64,000 bases of DNA from Neorhizobium huautlense (GCF_030811685.1 NZ_JAUSRF010000003.1:248001-312000), one strand, 5' to 3'. Positions 8,358-17,221 are shown, numbered from the stretch's first letter. The notes: a model not told the origin generated them from the letters alone. Program-made: numbers and translations.

Positions 8358-9952
8358 GACTTGGAAGTCTCGAGGTAGGTGTTGCCTTCAGACAGAACGC
8401 CGATGGTCACGCCCGAGACGTTCTTGCGGCAAGCCGCGGTCTTGGTGGTCTGGAACATGATGGCGAACGGGCTGTTTTCCATGAATTCGCGCTGCAGGGC
8501 TTCGTAAAGCTCCAGACGCTTTGCCGGATCCTTTTCGTCACGGGCAGCTTCGGCCTTGCCGGTCAGTTCGTCGTTCTTGAAGCTGGAGCGCCATGCGAAA
8601 GGCTTCTTCTTGGCGTCGTCCGAATTGTCCTTGTTGATGCAGAACACTTCGGCGTTGGAGTTCGGATCAAAGTAGTCCGTGCCCCATGCCGACAGCGCCA
8701 TTTCGTGGCCGCGGGCGCGCATCTTGGTGAGAACCTGACGGTTTTCGGCCGACTGCAGCTTTACGCGGATGCCGATGGCGCCGAGGTTGGCCTGGATCGC
8801 CTGAGCGAGGTCCGGGTAAGGCTGGGCGGCATAGTGATCGAGCGTGATGTCGAAACCGTCTGCGAGACCGGCTTCCGCCATCAGGGCCTTGGCCTTTTCG
8901 ATATCCTGCTTGAACGGCGTTTCGGTGACCGTGCCCGGGAAGCCGGTCGGCTCCATGCTCTGGTGAACGACGTGCGTGAGCGGCACGATGTTCTTCTGCA
9001 TGCCTTCGTAATCAAGCGCCCACTTGACGGCCTGCCAGACCTGCGGCTTGGCAAGGTTGGCATTGTTCTGGTTGAGCGAGATCAGAACCAGCGAGGCGAT
9101 CTGCTTGCGCACCAGCGTGACGTTTTCGTCAGACTGAAGAGCCTTCAGCTGTTCCGAGGTCAGGTCGCGGGCGATATCGACGTCGCCCTTCTGCAGCATC
9201 AGCATCTGCGAAGACGGATCGACGACGTGGCGGATGATGACGCGCTTCAGGTTGCCCTTGTAGGGGCCGTGTTCGTTGAGTGCCAGCGCAATGCTTTCCG
9301 AAGCCTTCCAGGCCTGTAGCTTGAACGGGCCGGAACCGGCGCTGTTCTTCTGCAGCCAGGCATTGCCGAGGTCGCCGTTCACTTCGTTTTCGAGAACGGT
9401 CTTCTTTTCGACGATGGCGCCGATGTTCGCCGAAAGGCAGAACAGCAGGAAGGAGATCGCGGTCGGGGCTTCGGTCGTCAGGGTGACGGTCTTTTCGTCC
9501 TTGGCGACGATGCGGGCTTCAACGTTTTCAGCCGTGAAGCCGAACTGGTTGATGATGAAGGCCGGGCTCTTGTTCATCTTGATGGCGCGCTGCAGCGAGA
9601 ACGCAACGTCGTCTGCCGTGACGGCAGCGCCGGAGGCGAACTTGGCATCGGCCAGCTTGAAGGTGAAAACCTTGTTGTCGGCATCGGCTTCCCAGGAAGC
9701 GGCGATGACCGGCAGAACCGTATCGGGGTTGTCGCTGTTGGCGCGCACCAGCTTCTGGTACATGTTGCTGATCATCTCGCCGCCGACGGCCTCAAAACCC
9801 TCATGCGGGTCAAGGCTGGTCATGTTGTCGAGCTGCTGTGCAACGACCAGAATGTCCTTCGGCGTGGCCGCAAAGGCGGTTTCGGCCAGTTCGAGATAGG
9901 ACAGGAACGGAACGGCTGCACCGCCGATCAGAAAGTTGCGTCTTGATACCAT
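8354..9952 (-). CDS. Peptide ABC importer periplasmic binding protein (family 5) with Tat-like signal
   Basis: The 532-residue protein is a family 5 extracellular solute-binding protein, which captures peptides in the periplasm for the downstream permeases. The N-terminus M-V-S-R-R-N-F-L-I-G-G is a twin-arginine-type signal (S-R-R-x-F-L), with cleavage predicted near A-F-A-A. The ATG at 9952 was chosen because it places this signal at the start and has an AAGGGG ribosome-binding site; the longer frame runs into the leader hairpin. It is the first gene of the operon binding protein, two permeases, two ATPases and the D-aminopeptidase-like enzyme. Substrate is inferred from context only. Confidence 0.85.
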   Translation of the reverse strand: MVSRRNFLIGGAAVPFLSYLELAETAFAATPKDILVVAQQLDNMTSLDPHEGFEAVGGEMISNMYQKLVRANSDNPDTVLPVIAASWEADADNKVFTFKLADAKFASGAAVTADDVAFSLQRAIKMNKSPAFIINQFGFTAENVEARIVAKDEKTVTLTTEAPTAISFLLFCLSANIGAIVEKKTVLENEVNGDLGNAWLQKNSAGSGPFKLQAWKASESIALALNEHGPYKGNLKRVIIRHVVDPSSQMLMLQKGDVDIARDLTSEQLKALQSDENVTLVRKQIASLVLISLNQNNANLAKPQVWQAVKWALDYEGMQKNIVPLTHVVHQSMEPTGFPGTVTETPFKQDIEKAKALMAEAGLADGFDITLDHYAAQPYPDLAQAIQANLGAIGIRVKLQSAENRQVLTKMRARGHEMALSAWGTDYFDPNSNAEVFCINKDNSDDAKKKPFAWRSSFKNDELTGKAEAARDEKDPAKRLELYEALQREFMENSPFAIMFQTTKTAACRKNVSGVTIGVLSEGNTYLETSKS

Positions 9953-9972
9953 TGCTGTATTCCCCTTGATGC

Positions 9973-9998
9973 GCCACCCCCGGGATTTAAGGGGTGGC
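9973..9998 (-). promoter_or_regulatory. Hairpin in the leader of the peptide transporter operon
   Basis: GCCACCCC and GGGGTGGC are perfect 8-base complements separated by 10 bases. The element lies 20 bases upstream of the binding-protein start codon, so it should fold in the transcript just before the ribosome-binding site, or act as a DNA operator. No T-run follows on either strand, so it is not a classic terminator. The divergent gap 9953-10155 must hold promoters for both this operon and the dipeptidase gene. I see no convincing -35/-10 pair. Confidence 0.45.
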
Positions 9999-10155
9999 AA
10001 GATTTTGCCGCAATTCCGCGGCGTCTTAACAGTGCGTTTACAGCCCTACCAATTCCATTTTTCGAATAGGTTATGCGCGGATTGCATTTGCGACCGCTGC
10101 TCCAGCTACTTAACGATATCCGAAACTTTCAGCCGCAGGCAGGACACTTCAGAAA

Positions 10156-11190
10156 ATGTTGAACAATTTGCTCCCGATCTTCGATGGCCATAACGACGTG
10201 CTGCTGCGCCTGCGACGCGACGGCGGCGCTGATCCGGTCAAGCGTTTTCTCGAAGGCGAGGATGGCGGGCATATCGACCTGCCGCGCGCCAAGGCAGGCG
10301 GTCTGGCCGGAGGCCTCTGTGCCATCTATGTTCCTTCGCCGAGCATGACCAAGGACGCCAATGGCGACTACCCGACGCCGTCGCAGCCTGACGCCATCAA
10401 CGAAACGCTGGCAATGGCGCGGCTTCTGTTCGAAATCGAGGCCCGCTCCGAAGGGGGCGTGACGGTGTGCCGCACGGCCGGCGATATCCGCCGCTCGATC
10501 GAAACCGGCAGTTTTGCGGCCGTTTTCCACATCGAGGGCGCAGAAGCTGTCGCCGCCGATCTCGATGCGCTGCATGTTCTCTATCAGGCGGGTCTGCGCA
10601 CGCTCGGTCCGGTCTGGAGCCGCCCTAACGTGTTCGCTTACGGTGTGCCGTTCCGTTACCCGTCGACGCCAGATATCGGTCCGGGCCTGACCGAAGCCGG
10701 CCGCGACCTGATCCGCGCCTGCAATGAGCTGAAGATCATGGTCGACCTGTCGCATATGAACGAGGCCGGTTTCTGGGAAATTGCCAAGCTCTCCAACGCG
10801 CCGCTGGTCGCCTCGCATTCCAACGTGCATGCGCTTTGCAACCACAGCCGCAACCTGACCGACCGCCAGCTGGACGCGATCCGCGATACGGACGGTCTTG
10901 TCGGCATCAATTTCGGCGTGCTGTTCCTGCGTGACGATGGCATCAAGGATGCCAATACCAGCCTCGATCTGCTGGTTCGTCATGTCGCCTATATCGCCGA
11001 ACGGATCGGCATCGATCGTGTTGCGCTGGGTTCCGATTTCGATGGCACGACCATTCCGGCGGAATTGAAGGATGCGGCGGGTCTGCCGAAGCTGGTCGAG
11101 GCGCTGCGTAGCCACGGCTTCAATGACGCGGAACTGAAGAAGATCGGCCACGAGAACTGGATTTCCGTTCTCGAACGCAGCTGGGCCTGA
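10156..11190 (+). CDS. Membrane-dipeptidase family (M19) zinc dipeptidase
   Basis: The 344-residue protein is a renal-dipeptidase-type metallopeptidase that hydrolyses dipeptides, with family members tolerating a D-residue at the C-terminal position. Metal ligands fit the family order: H12-N-D14, Glu127 in H-I-E-G-A-E, His200 in D-L-S-H, and His221 in S-H-S-N-V-H, followed by R-N-L-T-D-R-Q-L and G-S-D-F-D-G. There is no signal peptide, so it probably works in the cytoplasm on imported dipeptides. It is divergent from the peptide importer operon across about 200 bases and ends 6 bases from the convergent phnF gene. Confidence 0.9.
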   Translation: MLNNLLPIFDGHNDVLLRLRRDGGADPVKRFLEGEDGGHIDLPRAKAGGLAGGLCAIYVPSPSMTKDANGDYPTPSQPDAINETLAMARLLFEIEARSEGGVTVCRTAGDIRRSIETGSFAAVFHIEGAEAVAADLDALHVLYQAGLRTLGPVWSRPNVFAYGVPFRYPSTPDIGPGLTEAGRDLIRACNELKIMVDLSHMNEAGFWEIAKLSNAPLVASHSNVHALCNHSRNLTDRQLDAIRDTDGLVGINFGVLFLRDDGIKDANTSLDLLVRHVAYIAERIGIDRVALGSDFDGTTIPAELKDAAGLPKLVEALRSHGFNDAELKKIGHENWISVLERSWA

Positions 11191-11196
11191 TGAGGC

Positions 11197-11925
11197 TCAA
11201 TCGCCTTCGGGCTTGAACGAAAGCTCGAACCGGTCCGCGAGAAAGCGCGTGCGCACGCTCTGGACCGGTTTGCCTTCCATGTCCACATCCACGGCGTTGC
11301 TGATCAGCACGATGGCGTCGCTGGCGCACTGCAGCAGTTCGGCGTCGTTGGGGGATACACGTTCGGCTGTGATGCGGGTTTCGCGACGGCGATAATCGCT
11401 GACGCCGGACTTTTGCAATGCCTGGGTGATCGATCCGGTTTCCGCATAGGCCGAAATGATGTCTGGAAAGCGTTCCGCCGAAAACAGCGAGGTGGAGCGC
11501 GACATCGGCATGCCATCCACCACGGCCAGCCGCTCCAACCGGTGTAGCGGCGCGCCGACCGCGACATTCAGCTGTGCCGCCTGCCGCGCATCCGCGGCCA
11601 CCCGCTCCGCGCCGATCAGACGGCCTGACGGCTCGATCGACTGTTTCATCATGTTTTCCCGAAAGCGCACCCGCTCGCCGATCGGATAGATCACGCGCGG
11701 CGGCTGGGCGTTTACAAATGTGCCGCGGCCGCGCTCGGCGCGCAAAAGGCCCTCGGTCGATAGAGCCGCAATCGCGCGGCGCACCGTATGCCGGTTGACG
11801 CCGTGGCGTTCGGCAAGCTCGACTTCGGGCGGAAGCTGCTGAGCGATGACGCCGGACGCGATGTCGGCGCGAATGGCGTCGGCGACGCGGCGCCAGCGGG
11901 AAATGCCGTCATCGAGGGCGTGCAT
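11197..11925 (-). CDS. phnF: PhnF, GntR/UTRA-family repressor of the phosphonate operon
   Basis: The 242-residue protein has a GntR winged helix (residues about 8-75, with L-P-P-E-V-E-L-A-E-R-H-G-V-N-R-H-T-V-R-R) and a C-terminal UTRA ligand-binding domain. PhnF proteins repress phn operons. It is transcribed away from phnG, with 105 bases between the two start codons. A palindrome just upstream of phnG (12000-12019) is a good candidate for its binding site. Confidence 0.92.
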   Translation of the reverse strand: MHALDDGISRWRRVADAIRADIASGVIAQQLPPEVELAERHGVNRHTVRRAIAALSTEGLLRAERGRGTFVNAQPPRVIYPIGERVRFRENMMKQSIEPSGRLIGAERVAADARQAAQLNVAVGAPLHRLERLAVVDGMPMSRSTSLFSAERFPDIISAYAETGSITQALQKSGVSDYRRRETRITAERVSPNDAELLQCASDAIVLISNAVDVDMEGKPVQSVRTRFLADRFELSFKPEGD

Positions 11926-11950
11926 GAACTTACTCCAATAAAAATGCGAA

Positions 11951-11985
11951 ATGTCATCAAGCTGTCACTGGCCAGGCCCTATAAC
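11951..11985 (+). promoter_or_regulatory. PHO box and -10 element for the phnG operon
   Basis: ATGTCAT-CAAG-CTGTCAC at 11951-11968 matches the PhoB consensus of two 7-base repeats spaced by 4 bases (CTGTCAT-N4-CTGTCAC) at 13 of 14 positions. Eleven bases downstream is TATAAC (11980-11985), the right distance for a PhoB-dependent -10 box. This predicts induction by phosphate starvation, with transcription starting near 11992. Confidence 0.8.
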
Positions 11986-11999
11986 CTCGATTAGATTAG

Positions 12000-12019
12000 T
12001 TGTCTACACAAATAGACAA
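12000..12019. promoter_or_regulatory. Candidate PhnF operator
   Basis: TTGTCTA-N6-TAGACAA is a perfect 7-6-7 inverted repeat. It lies just downstream of the predicted transcription start and 11 bases before the phnG start codon, a place where a bound repressor would block transcription. PhnF is encoded divergently next door. The assignment is by position and palindromy, not by a known consensus in this species. Confidence 0.6.
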
Positions 12020-12030
12020 ATAGGTGCGAC

Positions 12031-12489
12031 ATGACGGCAGAAACAGCGAATGCGCGGAGAAAGCGGGCACTGGATGCGATGGCGTCCATGCCGGCCAACA
12101 TGCTCTCCGATCTTTACAAAGAAAATACAGCCGGTGCGCCCGGTGCCATCGCGGTGCGCGGTCCGGAAATCGGGGCCATCATGCTGCGCGGCCGTATCGG
12201 TGGCGGCGGTGCGCCGTTCAATCTTGGTGAGGCGAGTGTGACCCGAGCGACCGTGCGGCTGGACAGCGGCGAACTTGGCCATTCGATCGTGCTCGGCCGT
12301 GATGCAGACAAGGCCCGCATGATCGCCCATCTCGACGCACTGCGTCAGTTACCGGACTGGATCGGCCGCGTGGAGAAGGCAATCGTCGAGCCGGCTCTGG
12401 AACATGCCCGCGCAGAGGCGAAACTTCAGGCAGAAGAAACAGAAGCGACGCGCGTCGACTTCTTCACCATGGTGCGGGGAGAAGACTGA
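12031..12489 (+). CDS. phnG: PhnG, carbon-phosphorus lyase core complex subunit
   Basis: The 152-residue protein matches PhnG in length and motifs (R-x-x-A-L-D-A-M-A near the start, then R-G-P-E-I-G-A-I-M-L-R-G-R-I-G-G-G-G-A-P-F-N-L-G-E). PhnG, H, I and J form the cytoplasmic core. With PhnI, PhnG helps attach the phosphonate to ribose of ATP by displacing adenine. First gene of the operon; its stop codon overlaps the phnH start by one base. Confidence 0.95.
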   Translation: MTAETANARRKRALDAMASMPANMLSDLYKENTAGAPGAIAVRGPEIGAIMLRGRIGGGGAPFNLGEASVTRATVRLDSGELGHSIVLGRDADKARMIAHLDALRQLPDWIGRVEKAIVEPALEHARAEAKLQAEETEATRVDFFTMVRGED

Positions 12490-13109
12490 TGAGTGTTTCG
12501 ATCAATACCCGTTCGGAAGGCCATGTTTTCGAAGGTGGTTTCGCAAACCCGGTGATGGATTCCCAAGGCGTTTTTCGCCGCGTCATGAATGCGCTGGGTG
12601 AACCCGGTACGGTTGCCGATCTTTCCGGTTTCGTGACGCCGCCGGCGCCTCTCTCTCAGGCTGCCGCGGCAATCCTTTTGACGCTTGCCGATTACGACAC
12701 GCCGGTCTGGTTCGAAAAGCCGGAAAACAATGACGATGCCATCGGCTGGATGTCGTTTCACACCGGTGCACCGCGCACGGCGGATGTTTTTCGCGCCGCA
12801 TTTGCCGTGCTCGAAAAGATGAGCCCGGTCGAAGCGTGGGCAAAGTTTCCAATCGGCACCAGCGACTACCCGGATCGTTCCGCCACCCTGATTCTGCCGG
12901 TCGAAAGCCTTGCTGGCGGTGAGCCGCTCAGGCTGACGGGTCCCGGCATCGAAACTGAAAAGGTGATCACGCCGCTCGGGCTGCCGCAGGGTTTTGAGGC
13001 CTTCATGACGGAAAACCGCGCCGCCTATCCGCTTGGGCTGGATGTGCTTCTGGTCTGTGGCGGTGAAGCGATCGGCCTGCCGCGCACCACTCGTATCGAG
13101 GAGGCTTGA
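12489..13109 (+). CDS. phnH: PhnH, carbon-phosphorus lyase core complex subunit
   Basis: The 206-residue protein is PhnH (about 195-210 residues in the family), a core component related in fold to PLP-dependent transferases but without cofactor. Recognisable blocks are G-F-x-N-P-V-x-D-S-Q-G-V-F-R-R-V-M-N-A near the N-terminus and L-T-G-P-G-I-E mid-protein. The start ATG overlaps the phnG stop codon (TGATG), which suggests translational coupling. Confidence 0.95.
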   Translation: MSVSINTRSEGHVFEGGFANPVMDSQGVFRRVMNALGEPGTVADLSGFVTPPAPLSQAAAAILLTLADYDTPVWFEKPENNDDAIGWMSFHTGAPRTADVFRAAFAVLEKMSPVEAWAKFPIGTSDYPDRSATLILPVESLAGGEPLRLTGPGIETEKVITPLGLPQGFEAFMTENRAAYPLGLDVLLVCGGEAIGLPRTTRIEEA

Positions 13110-13112
13110 GCC

Positions 13113-14204
13113 ATGTATGTAGCCGTCAAGGGCGGGGAAGCCGCCATTGCCAATGCCCATCGTCTGCTGGCCGATCGCCGTCGCGGCGATCGTGATGTAC
13201 CGGCGCTGACGCTGGAACAGATCACCGGACAGCTGGCGCTTGCCGTCGACCGCGTCATGGCCGAAGGCTCGCTTTACGATCCCGATCTCGCCGCCATGGC
13301 CGTGCGACAGTCGCGCGGTGACATGATCGAGGCTATCTTTCTTTTGCGCGCCTATCGCACCACGCTTGCCCGTTTCGGCAATTCGCGGCCGATCGATACG
13401 GCAAAAATGCGCATCGAACGCCGCGTGTCGGCCACCTACAAGGATATTCCGGGCGGCCAGTTGCTTGGTCCAACTTTCGACTACACGCACCGCCTGATCG
13501 ATCCGGCCATGGCTGGTGACGAACCGGTCGATGAACCGTTGCGCCGTGCCCGTGAAGACGAGCGTCGTGCGCCTCGGGTGACCGATATCCTGAACGATGA
13601 AGGCCTGATCGAACGCGACGTGTTGTCCGACGAAGAGCCGGGCGACCTGACCCGCGATCCGACCGCTTTTCCGGCCGATCGTGATGTTCGTCTTCAGGCA
13701 CTGGCGCGCGGCGACGAGGGTTTTCTTCTCTCGCTCGGATATTCCACCCAGCGCGGTTATGGCCGTACGCATCCGTTTGTCGGTGAAATCCGCATCGGGC
13801 TGGTCGATGTCGAGATCGATGTGCCGGAACTCGGTTTTGCCGTATCTCTCGGTCAGGTCCGCGTCACCGAATGCCAGATGGTGTCGCAGTTCACCGGCGG
13901 TGGTGAGGAGGGTGCGAAGTTTACCCGTGGCTACGGTCTCGTTTTCGGCCAGTCCGAACGCAAGGCGATGGCGATGAGTCTTGTTGACCGCGCCCTTCGC
14001 GCCGATGAATTCGACGAACAGCGGCTGGCACCGGCGCAGGACGAGGAATTCGTGCTCGCCCATTGCGACAACGTGCAGGCGACGGGTTTCGTCGAACATC
14101 TGAAACTGCCGCATTACGTCGATTTCCAGGCAGAACTCGACCTGTTGCGCACGCTGAACACGGCCAAGGCCAAAAACGATGAGATGAGGGAGGCCGCAGA
14201 ATGA
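13113..14204 (+). CDS. phnI: PhnI, carbon-phosphorus lyase nucleosidase subunit
   Basis: The 363-residue protein matches PhnI, the subunit that with PhnG, H and L exchanges the adenine of ATP for methylphosphonate. It begins M-Y-V-A-V-K-G-G-E-A-A-I-A-N-A, typical of the family, and contains the S-L-G-Y-S-T-Q-R-G-Y-G-R-T-H-P-F-V-G-E block. Its stop codon overlaps phnJ by four bases (ATGA). Confidence 0.96.
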   Translation: MYVAVKGGEAAIANAHRLLADRRRGDRDVPALTLEQITGQLALAVDRVMAEGSLYDPDLAAMAVRQSRGDMIEAIFLLRAYRTTLARFGNSRPIDTAKMRIERRVSATYKDIPGGQLLGPTFDYTHRLIDPAMAGDEPVDEPLRRAREDERRAPRVTDILNDEGLIERDVLSDEEPGDLTRDPTAFPADRDVRLQALARGDEGFLLSLGYSTQRGYGRTHPFVGEIRIGLVDVEIDVPELGFAVSLGQVRVTECQMVSQFTGGGEEGAKFTRGYGLVFGQSERKAMAMSLVDRALRADEFDEQRLAPAQDEEFVLAHCDNVQATGFVEHLKLPHYVDFQAELDLLRTLNTAKAKNDEMREAAE

Positions 14205-15094
14205 CGCTTCCGGAATATAATTTCGCCTATCTGGACGAACAGACTAAAAGGATGATCCGCCGCTCGATCCTCAAGGGTATCGCCATTCCCGGTTATCAGG
14301 TGCCGTTCGCCTCGCGTGAAATGCCGATGCCCTATGGCTGGGGCACCGGCGGCGTGCAGGTGACGGCGGCGATCCTCGGTCCTGATGACGTGCTGAAGGT
14401 CATCGATCAGGGCGCCGACGACACCACCAATGCCGTTTCCATCCGCGCCTTTTTCGCAAAGACCGCAAATGTGGCGACGACGACGAAAACGGCGGATGCA
14501 ACCGTCATCCAGACGCGTCACCGCATCCCGGAAGCGCCGCTGTCTGCCGGTCAGGTCATCGTTTATCAGGTGCCGATCCCCGAGCCGTTGCGTTTCCTTG
14601 AGCCGCGCGAGACCGAAACCCGCGTCATTCACGGGCTGGAGGAATACGGTCTCATCCACGTCAAACTCTACGAGGATATCGCCCAGCACGGTCATATCGC
14701 CACGACCTACGCATACCCGGTCAAGGTTGAGGATCGCTATGTCATGGACCCATCGCCGATCCCGAAATTCGACAATCCGAAAATGAACGGCTCGCCAGCC
14801 CTGCAGCTATTCGGGGCCGGCCGCGAAAAGCGCATTTATGCCCTGCCGCCCTTCACCCATGTCGTCAGCCTCGATTTCGAGGATCATCCGTTCGAAGTCC
14901 AGAAATTCAAACAGCCCTGTGCGCTTTGCAACGCCACCGGCGTCTATCTCGACGAAGTGGTGACCGATGATCGCGGCAGTCGCATGTATGTCTGCTCCGA
15001 TACCGACCATTGCGAAACACGCCGCGAGGAAGGTCATCGTGGACCCGGCCTGCCGATCTCCGGGGCGCAAACCGTCAAGGAGGACGCGGCATGA
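14201..15094 (+). CDS. phnJ: PhnJ, radical SAM carbon-phosphorus bond lyase
   Basis: The 297-residue protein is the catalytic lyase, which cuts the C-P bond of ribose-linked phosphonate to give alkane and a cyclic ribose phosphate. The four conserved cysteines are at 240, 243, 265 and 271, each one position before those of E. coli PhnJ (241, 244, 266, 272), so the iron-sulfur cluster and catalytic thiyl residues are intact. The glycine-radical site G31 in I-P-G-Y-Q-V-P-F is also present. It overlaps phnI and phnK by four bases on each side. Confidence 0.97.
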   Translation: MTLPEYNFAYLDEQTKRMIRRSILKGIAIPGYQVPFASREMPMPYGWGTGGVQVTAAILGPDDVLKVIDQGADDTTNAVSIRAFFAKTANVATTTKTADATVIQTRHRIPEAPLSAGQVIVYQVPIPEPLRFLEPRETETRVIHGLEEYGLIHVKLYEDIAQHGHIATTYAYPVKVEDRYVMDPSPIPKFDNPKMNGSPALQLFGAGREKRIYALPPFTHVVSLDFEDHPFEVQKFKQPCALCNATGVYLDEVVTDDRGSRMYVCSDTDHCETRREEGHRGPGLPISGAQTVKEDAA

Positions 15095-15864
15095 CCTCTC
15101 CCATTCTTTCCGTCCGTGACCTTGAGCGCCGGTACGGGGATTTCATCGGCTGCACCGATATTTCCTTCGATGTCTGGCCGGGCGAAGTGGTCGCCATTGT
15201 CGGCGAATCCGGCTCCGGTAAAACGACGCTGCTCAACTGCATTTCCGGCCGTCTGGACCGCTCGAGCGGCAGCATCCGTTACAATATGCGCGACGGGCGT
15301 TTCCCCGATCTGGCCGACCTGTCGGAAGCCGAGCGCCGTTTCCTGATGCGCACCGACTGGGGTTTTGTGCACCAGAACCCGGCCGATGGTCTTCGCATGC
15401 GGGTGTCTGCCGGCGCCAATGTCGGCGAACGGCTGATGGCAATCGGTGACCGTCATTACGGTGAGATCCGCCACACGGCCACCGAATGGCTCGGCCGCGT
15501 GGAAATTGCCGGTGACCGTATCGATGACAAGCCGGTCGCCTTCTCCGGTGGCATGCGCCAACGCCTGCAGATTGCCCGAAATCTCGTCACCCGCCCACGG
15601 CTGATCTTCATGGACGAGCCGACCGGTGGTCTGGATGTTTCAGTTCAAGCGCGTGTGCTTGATCTTCTGCGCGGTCTCGTCAGCGATCTCGGTCTTGCGG
15701 TGGTGATCGTCACCCACGATCTGGCCGTTGCCCGCCTGCTGTCGCAGCGGATGATCGTCATGAAGAGTGGCCGCATCGTCGAAACCGGTCTGACCGACCG
15801 CGTGCTCGATGATCCGCATCATCCCTATACCCAGCTTCTCGTCGCCTCGATCCTGGAGTCGTGA
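15091..15864 (+). CDS. phnK: PhnK, ABC-type ATPase of the carbon-phosphorus lyase
   Basis: The 257-residue ATPase resembles peptide-importer ATPases but belongs to the lyase complex, where PhnK docks on the core. Motifs: Walker A G-E-S-G-S-G-K-T-T, signature F-S-G-G-M-R-Q-R-L, Walker B L-I-F-M-D-E-P-T-G-G-L-D. The ATG at 15091 was chosen over longer in-frame starts because it overlaps the phnJ stop codon (ATGA) and begins with the family N-terminus P-I-L-S-V-R-D-L. Confidence 0.94.
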   Translation: MTSPILSVRDLERRYGDFIGCTDISFDVWPGEVVAIVGESGSGKTTLLNCISGRLDRSSGSIRYNMRDGRFPDLADLSEAERRFLMRTDWGFVHQNPADGLRMRVSAGANVGERLMAIGDRHYGEIRHTATEWLGRVEIAGDRIDDKPVAFSGGMRQRLQIARNLVTRPRLIFMDEPTGGLDVSVQARVLDLLRGLVSDLGLAVVIVTHDLAVARLLSQRMIVMKSGRIVETGLTDRVLDDPHHPYTQLLVASILES

Positions 15865-15866
15865 TC

Positions 15867-16601
15867 ATGAGTGTTTCATCAAACGAGACAGGCAACGCGC
15901 TGCTTTCGGTTCGCGACGTGGCAAAGTCCTTCACCATGCATCTGCGCGACGGCGTTATCCTGCCGGTCGTCAACGATGTGAATTTCGAACTGTTTGCCGG
16001 TGAATGTGTCGTGCTCGGCGGACCGTCCGGCGTCGGCAAATCCTCGATCCTGCGCATGGTCTATGGAAACTATTCCATAGACAGCGGCGAAATCCTCATC
16101 CGCGACCGGGTGTCCGGCGAGGCACATGATCTCGGTGCCGGCGATCCGCGTCTCGTGCTCGATCTGCGGCGCGATTGCATCGGCTACGTCAGCCAGTTTT
16201 TGCGCGCAGTCCCGCGCGTTTCGGCGCTCGATATCGTCGCCGAACCGCTGGTGTCGCGTGGTGTCGATCGCACTGTGGCGGCGGAAAAGGCTGCCGGCGT
16301 GCTCAACCGCCTGCATCTGCCGGAAGCGCTGTTCGACCTGCCCCCCGCCACCTTCTCCGGTGGTGAAAAGCAGCGCGTCAACATCGCTCGTGGTTTCATC
16401 ACCGATCACCCGATCCTGCTGCTCGACGAGCCGACCGCCTCGCTCGACGCCGCCAACCGCGATGTCGTCATCTCGATGATCCGCGAAAAGCTGGATGCCG
16501 GCACCGCTGTTCTCGGCATCTTCCATGACCAGCCGGTGCGCGATGCGGTGGCCACCCGCACCATCGATGTTTCCGCCTTTTCGGCACGGAGGGCCGCGTG
16601 A
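15867..16601 (+). CDS. phnL: PhnL, ABC-type ATPase of the carbon-phosphorus lyase
   Basis: The 244-residue ATPase has Walker [10 protein letters not shown], signature F-S-G-G-E-K-Q-R-V and Walker [13 protein letters not shown], as expected for PhnL, which assists the PhnGHI step. The ATG at 15867 has GGAG eight bases upstream. A GTG at 15861 would overlap the phnK stop codon but leaves only two bases to that ribosome-binding site, so it is less likely. Confidence 0.94.
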   Translation: MSVSSNETGNALLSVRDVAKSFTMHLRDGVILPVVNDVNFELFAGECVVLGGPSGVGKSSILRMVYGNYSIDSGEILIRDRVSGEAHDLGAGDPRLVLDLRRDCIGYVSQFLRAVPRVSALDIVAEPLVSRGVDRTVAAEKAAGVLNRLHLPEALFDLPPATFSGGEKQRVNIARGFITDHPILLLDEPTASLDAANRDVVISMIREKLDAGTAVLGIFHDQPVRDAVATRTIDVSAFSARRAA

Positions 16602-17221
16602 TGAAAAAGCATCTTTCCGCAACCGTTTCTTTCATCGATCCGACGGCTGTTGTCACCGACAGCCAGCTTGGCCGCTATACCGAAGTGGCGGCAGGTTCGA
16701 GCGTCACCGACACCACGATGGGCGATTATTCCTATGTGAGGGAAAATTGCATGGTGTGGTGTGTTGATATCGGCAAGTTCGTCAATATCGCCGCTGCCGT
16801 TCGCCTCAACGCCACCAATCATCCGACCGAACGGGCGACGTTGCATCACTTCACCTACCGCGCCGGCGATTATTTCGATGGTGCCGAAAACGAGGCCGAG
16901 TTTTTTGCCGCCCGCCGCGCCAAACGTGTGGTCATCGGCCATGACGTCTGGATCGGTCACGGCGTCACCGTGCTGCCGGGCATCAAGATCGGTAATGGCG
17001 CGGTGATCGGGGCAGGGGCAGTCGTCAGCCGCGATGTGGCGCCTTACACGATTGTCGGCGGCGTGCCGGCAAGGCTGATCCGCGACCGTTTTGCCTCAGG
17101 TATCGGCGAGCGCATGGACGCGCTTGCATGGTGGGACTGGGGTCACGACCAGTTGTTTCAAGCATTGCAGGATTTTCGCGACCTGTCTGCCGAGGAGTTT
17201 CTGGGGAAATACGAAGGCTGA
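16601..17221 (+). CDS. Hexapeptide-repeat acyltransferase of the phosphonate operon
   Basis: The 206-residue protein has left-handed beta-helix hexapeptide repeats, clearest at about residues 105-155 ([18 protein letters not shown] and [14 protein letters not shown]). It is of the xenobiotic/chloramphenicol acetyltransferase type often found in phn operons. It may acetylate an amino-phosphonate or an intermediate, in the place filled by PhnO in E. coli; this is inference. The ATG at 16601 overlaps the phnL stop codon and has GGAGGG seven bases upstream. Confidence 0.85.
   Translation: MKKHLSATVSFIDPTAVVTDSQLGRYTEVAAGSSVTDTTMGDYSYVRENCMVWCVDIGKFVNIAAAVRLNATNHPTERATLHHFTYRAGDYFDGAENEAEFFAARRAKRVVIGHDVWIGHGVTVLPGIKIGNGAVIGAGAVVSRDVAPYTIVGGVPARLIRDRFASGIGERMDALAWWDWGHDQLFQALQDFRDLSAEEFLGKYEG

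Noticed and set aside
12426-14114. Long open frame on the minus strand opposite phnH and phnI
   Set aside because: It mirrors the codons of genuine phn genes, shows no recognisable family, and has no ribosome-binding site.
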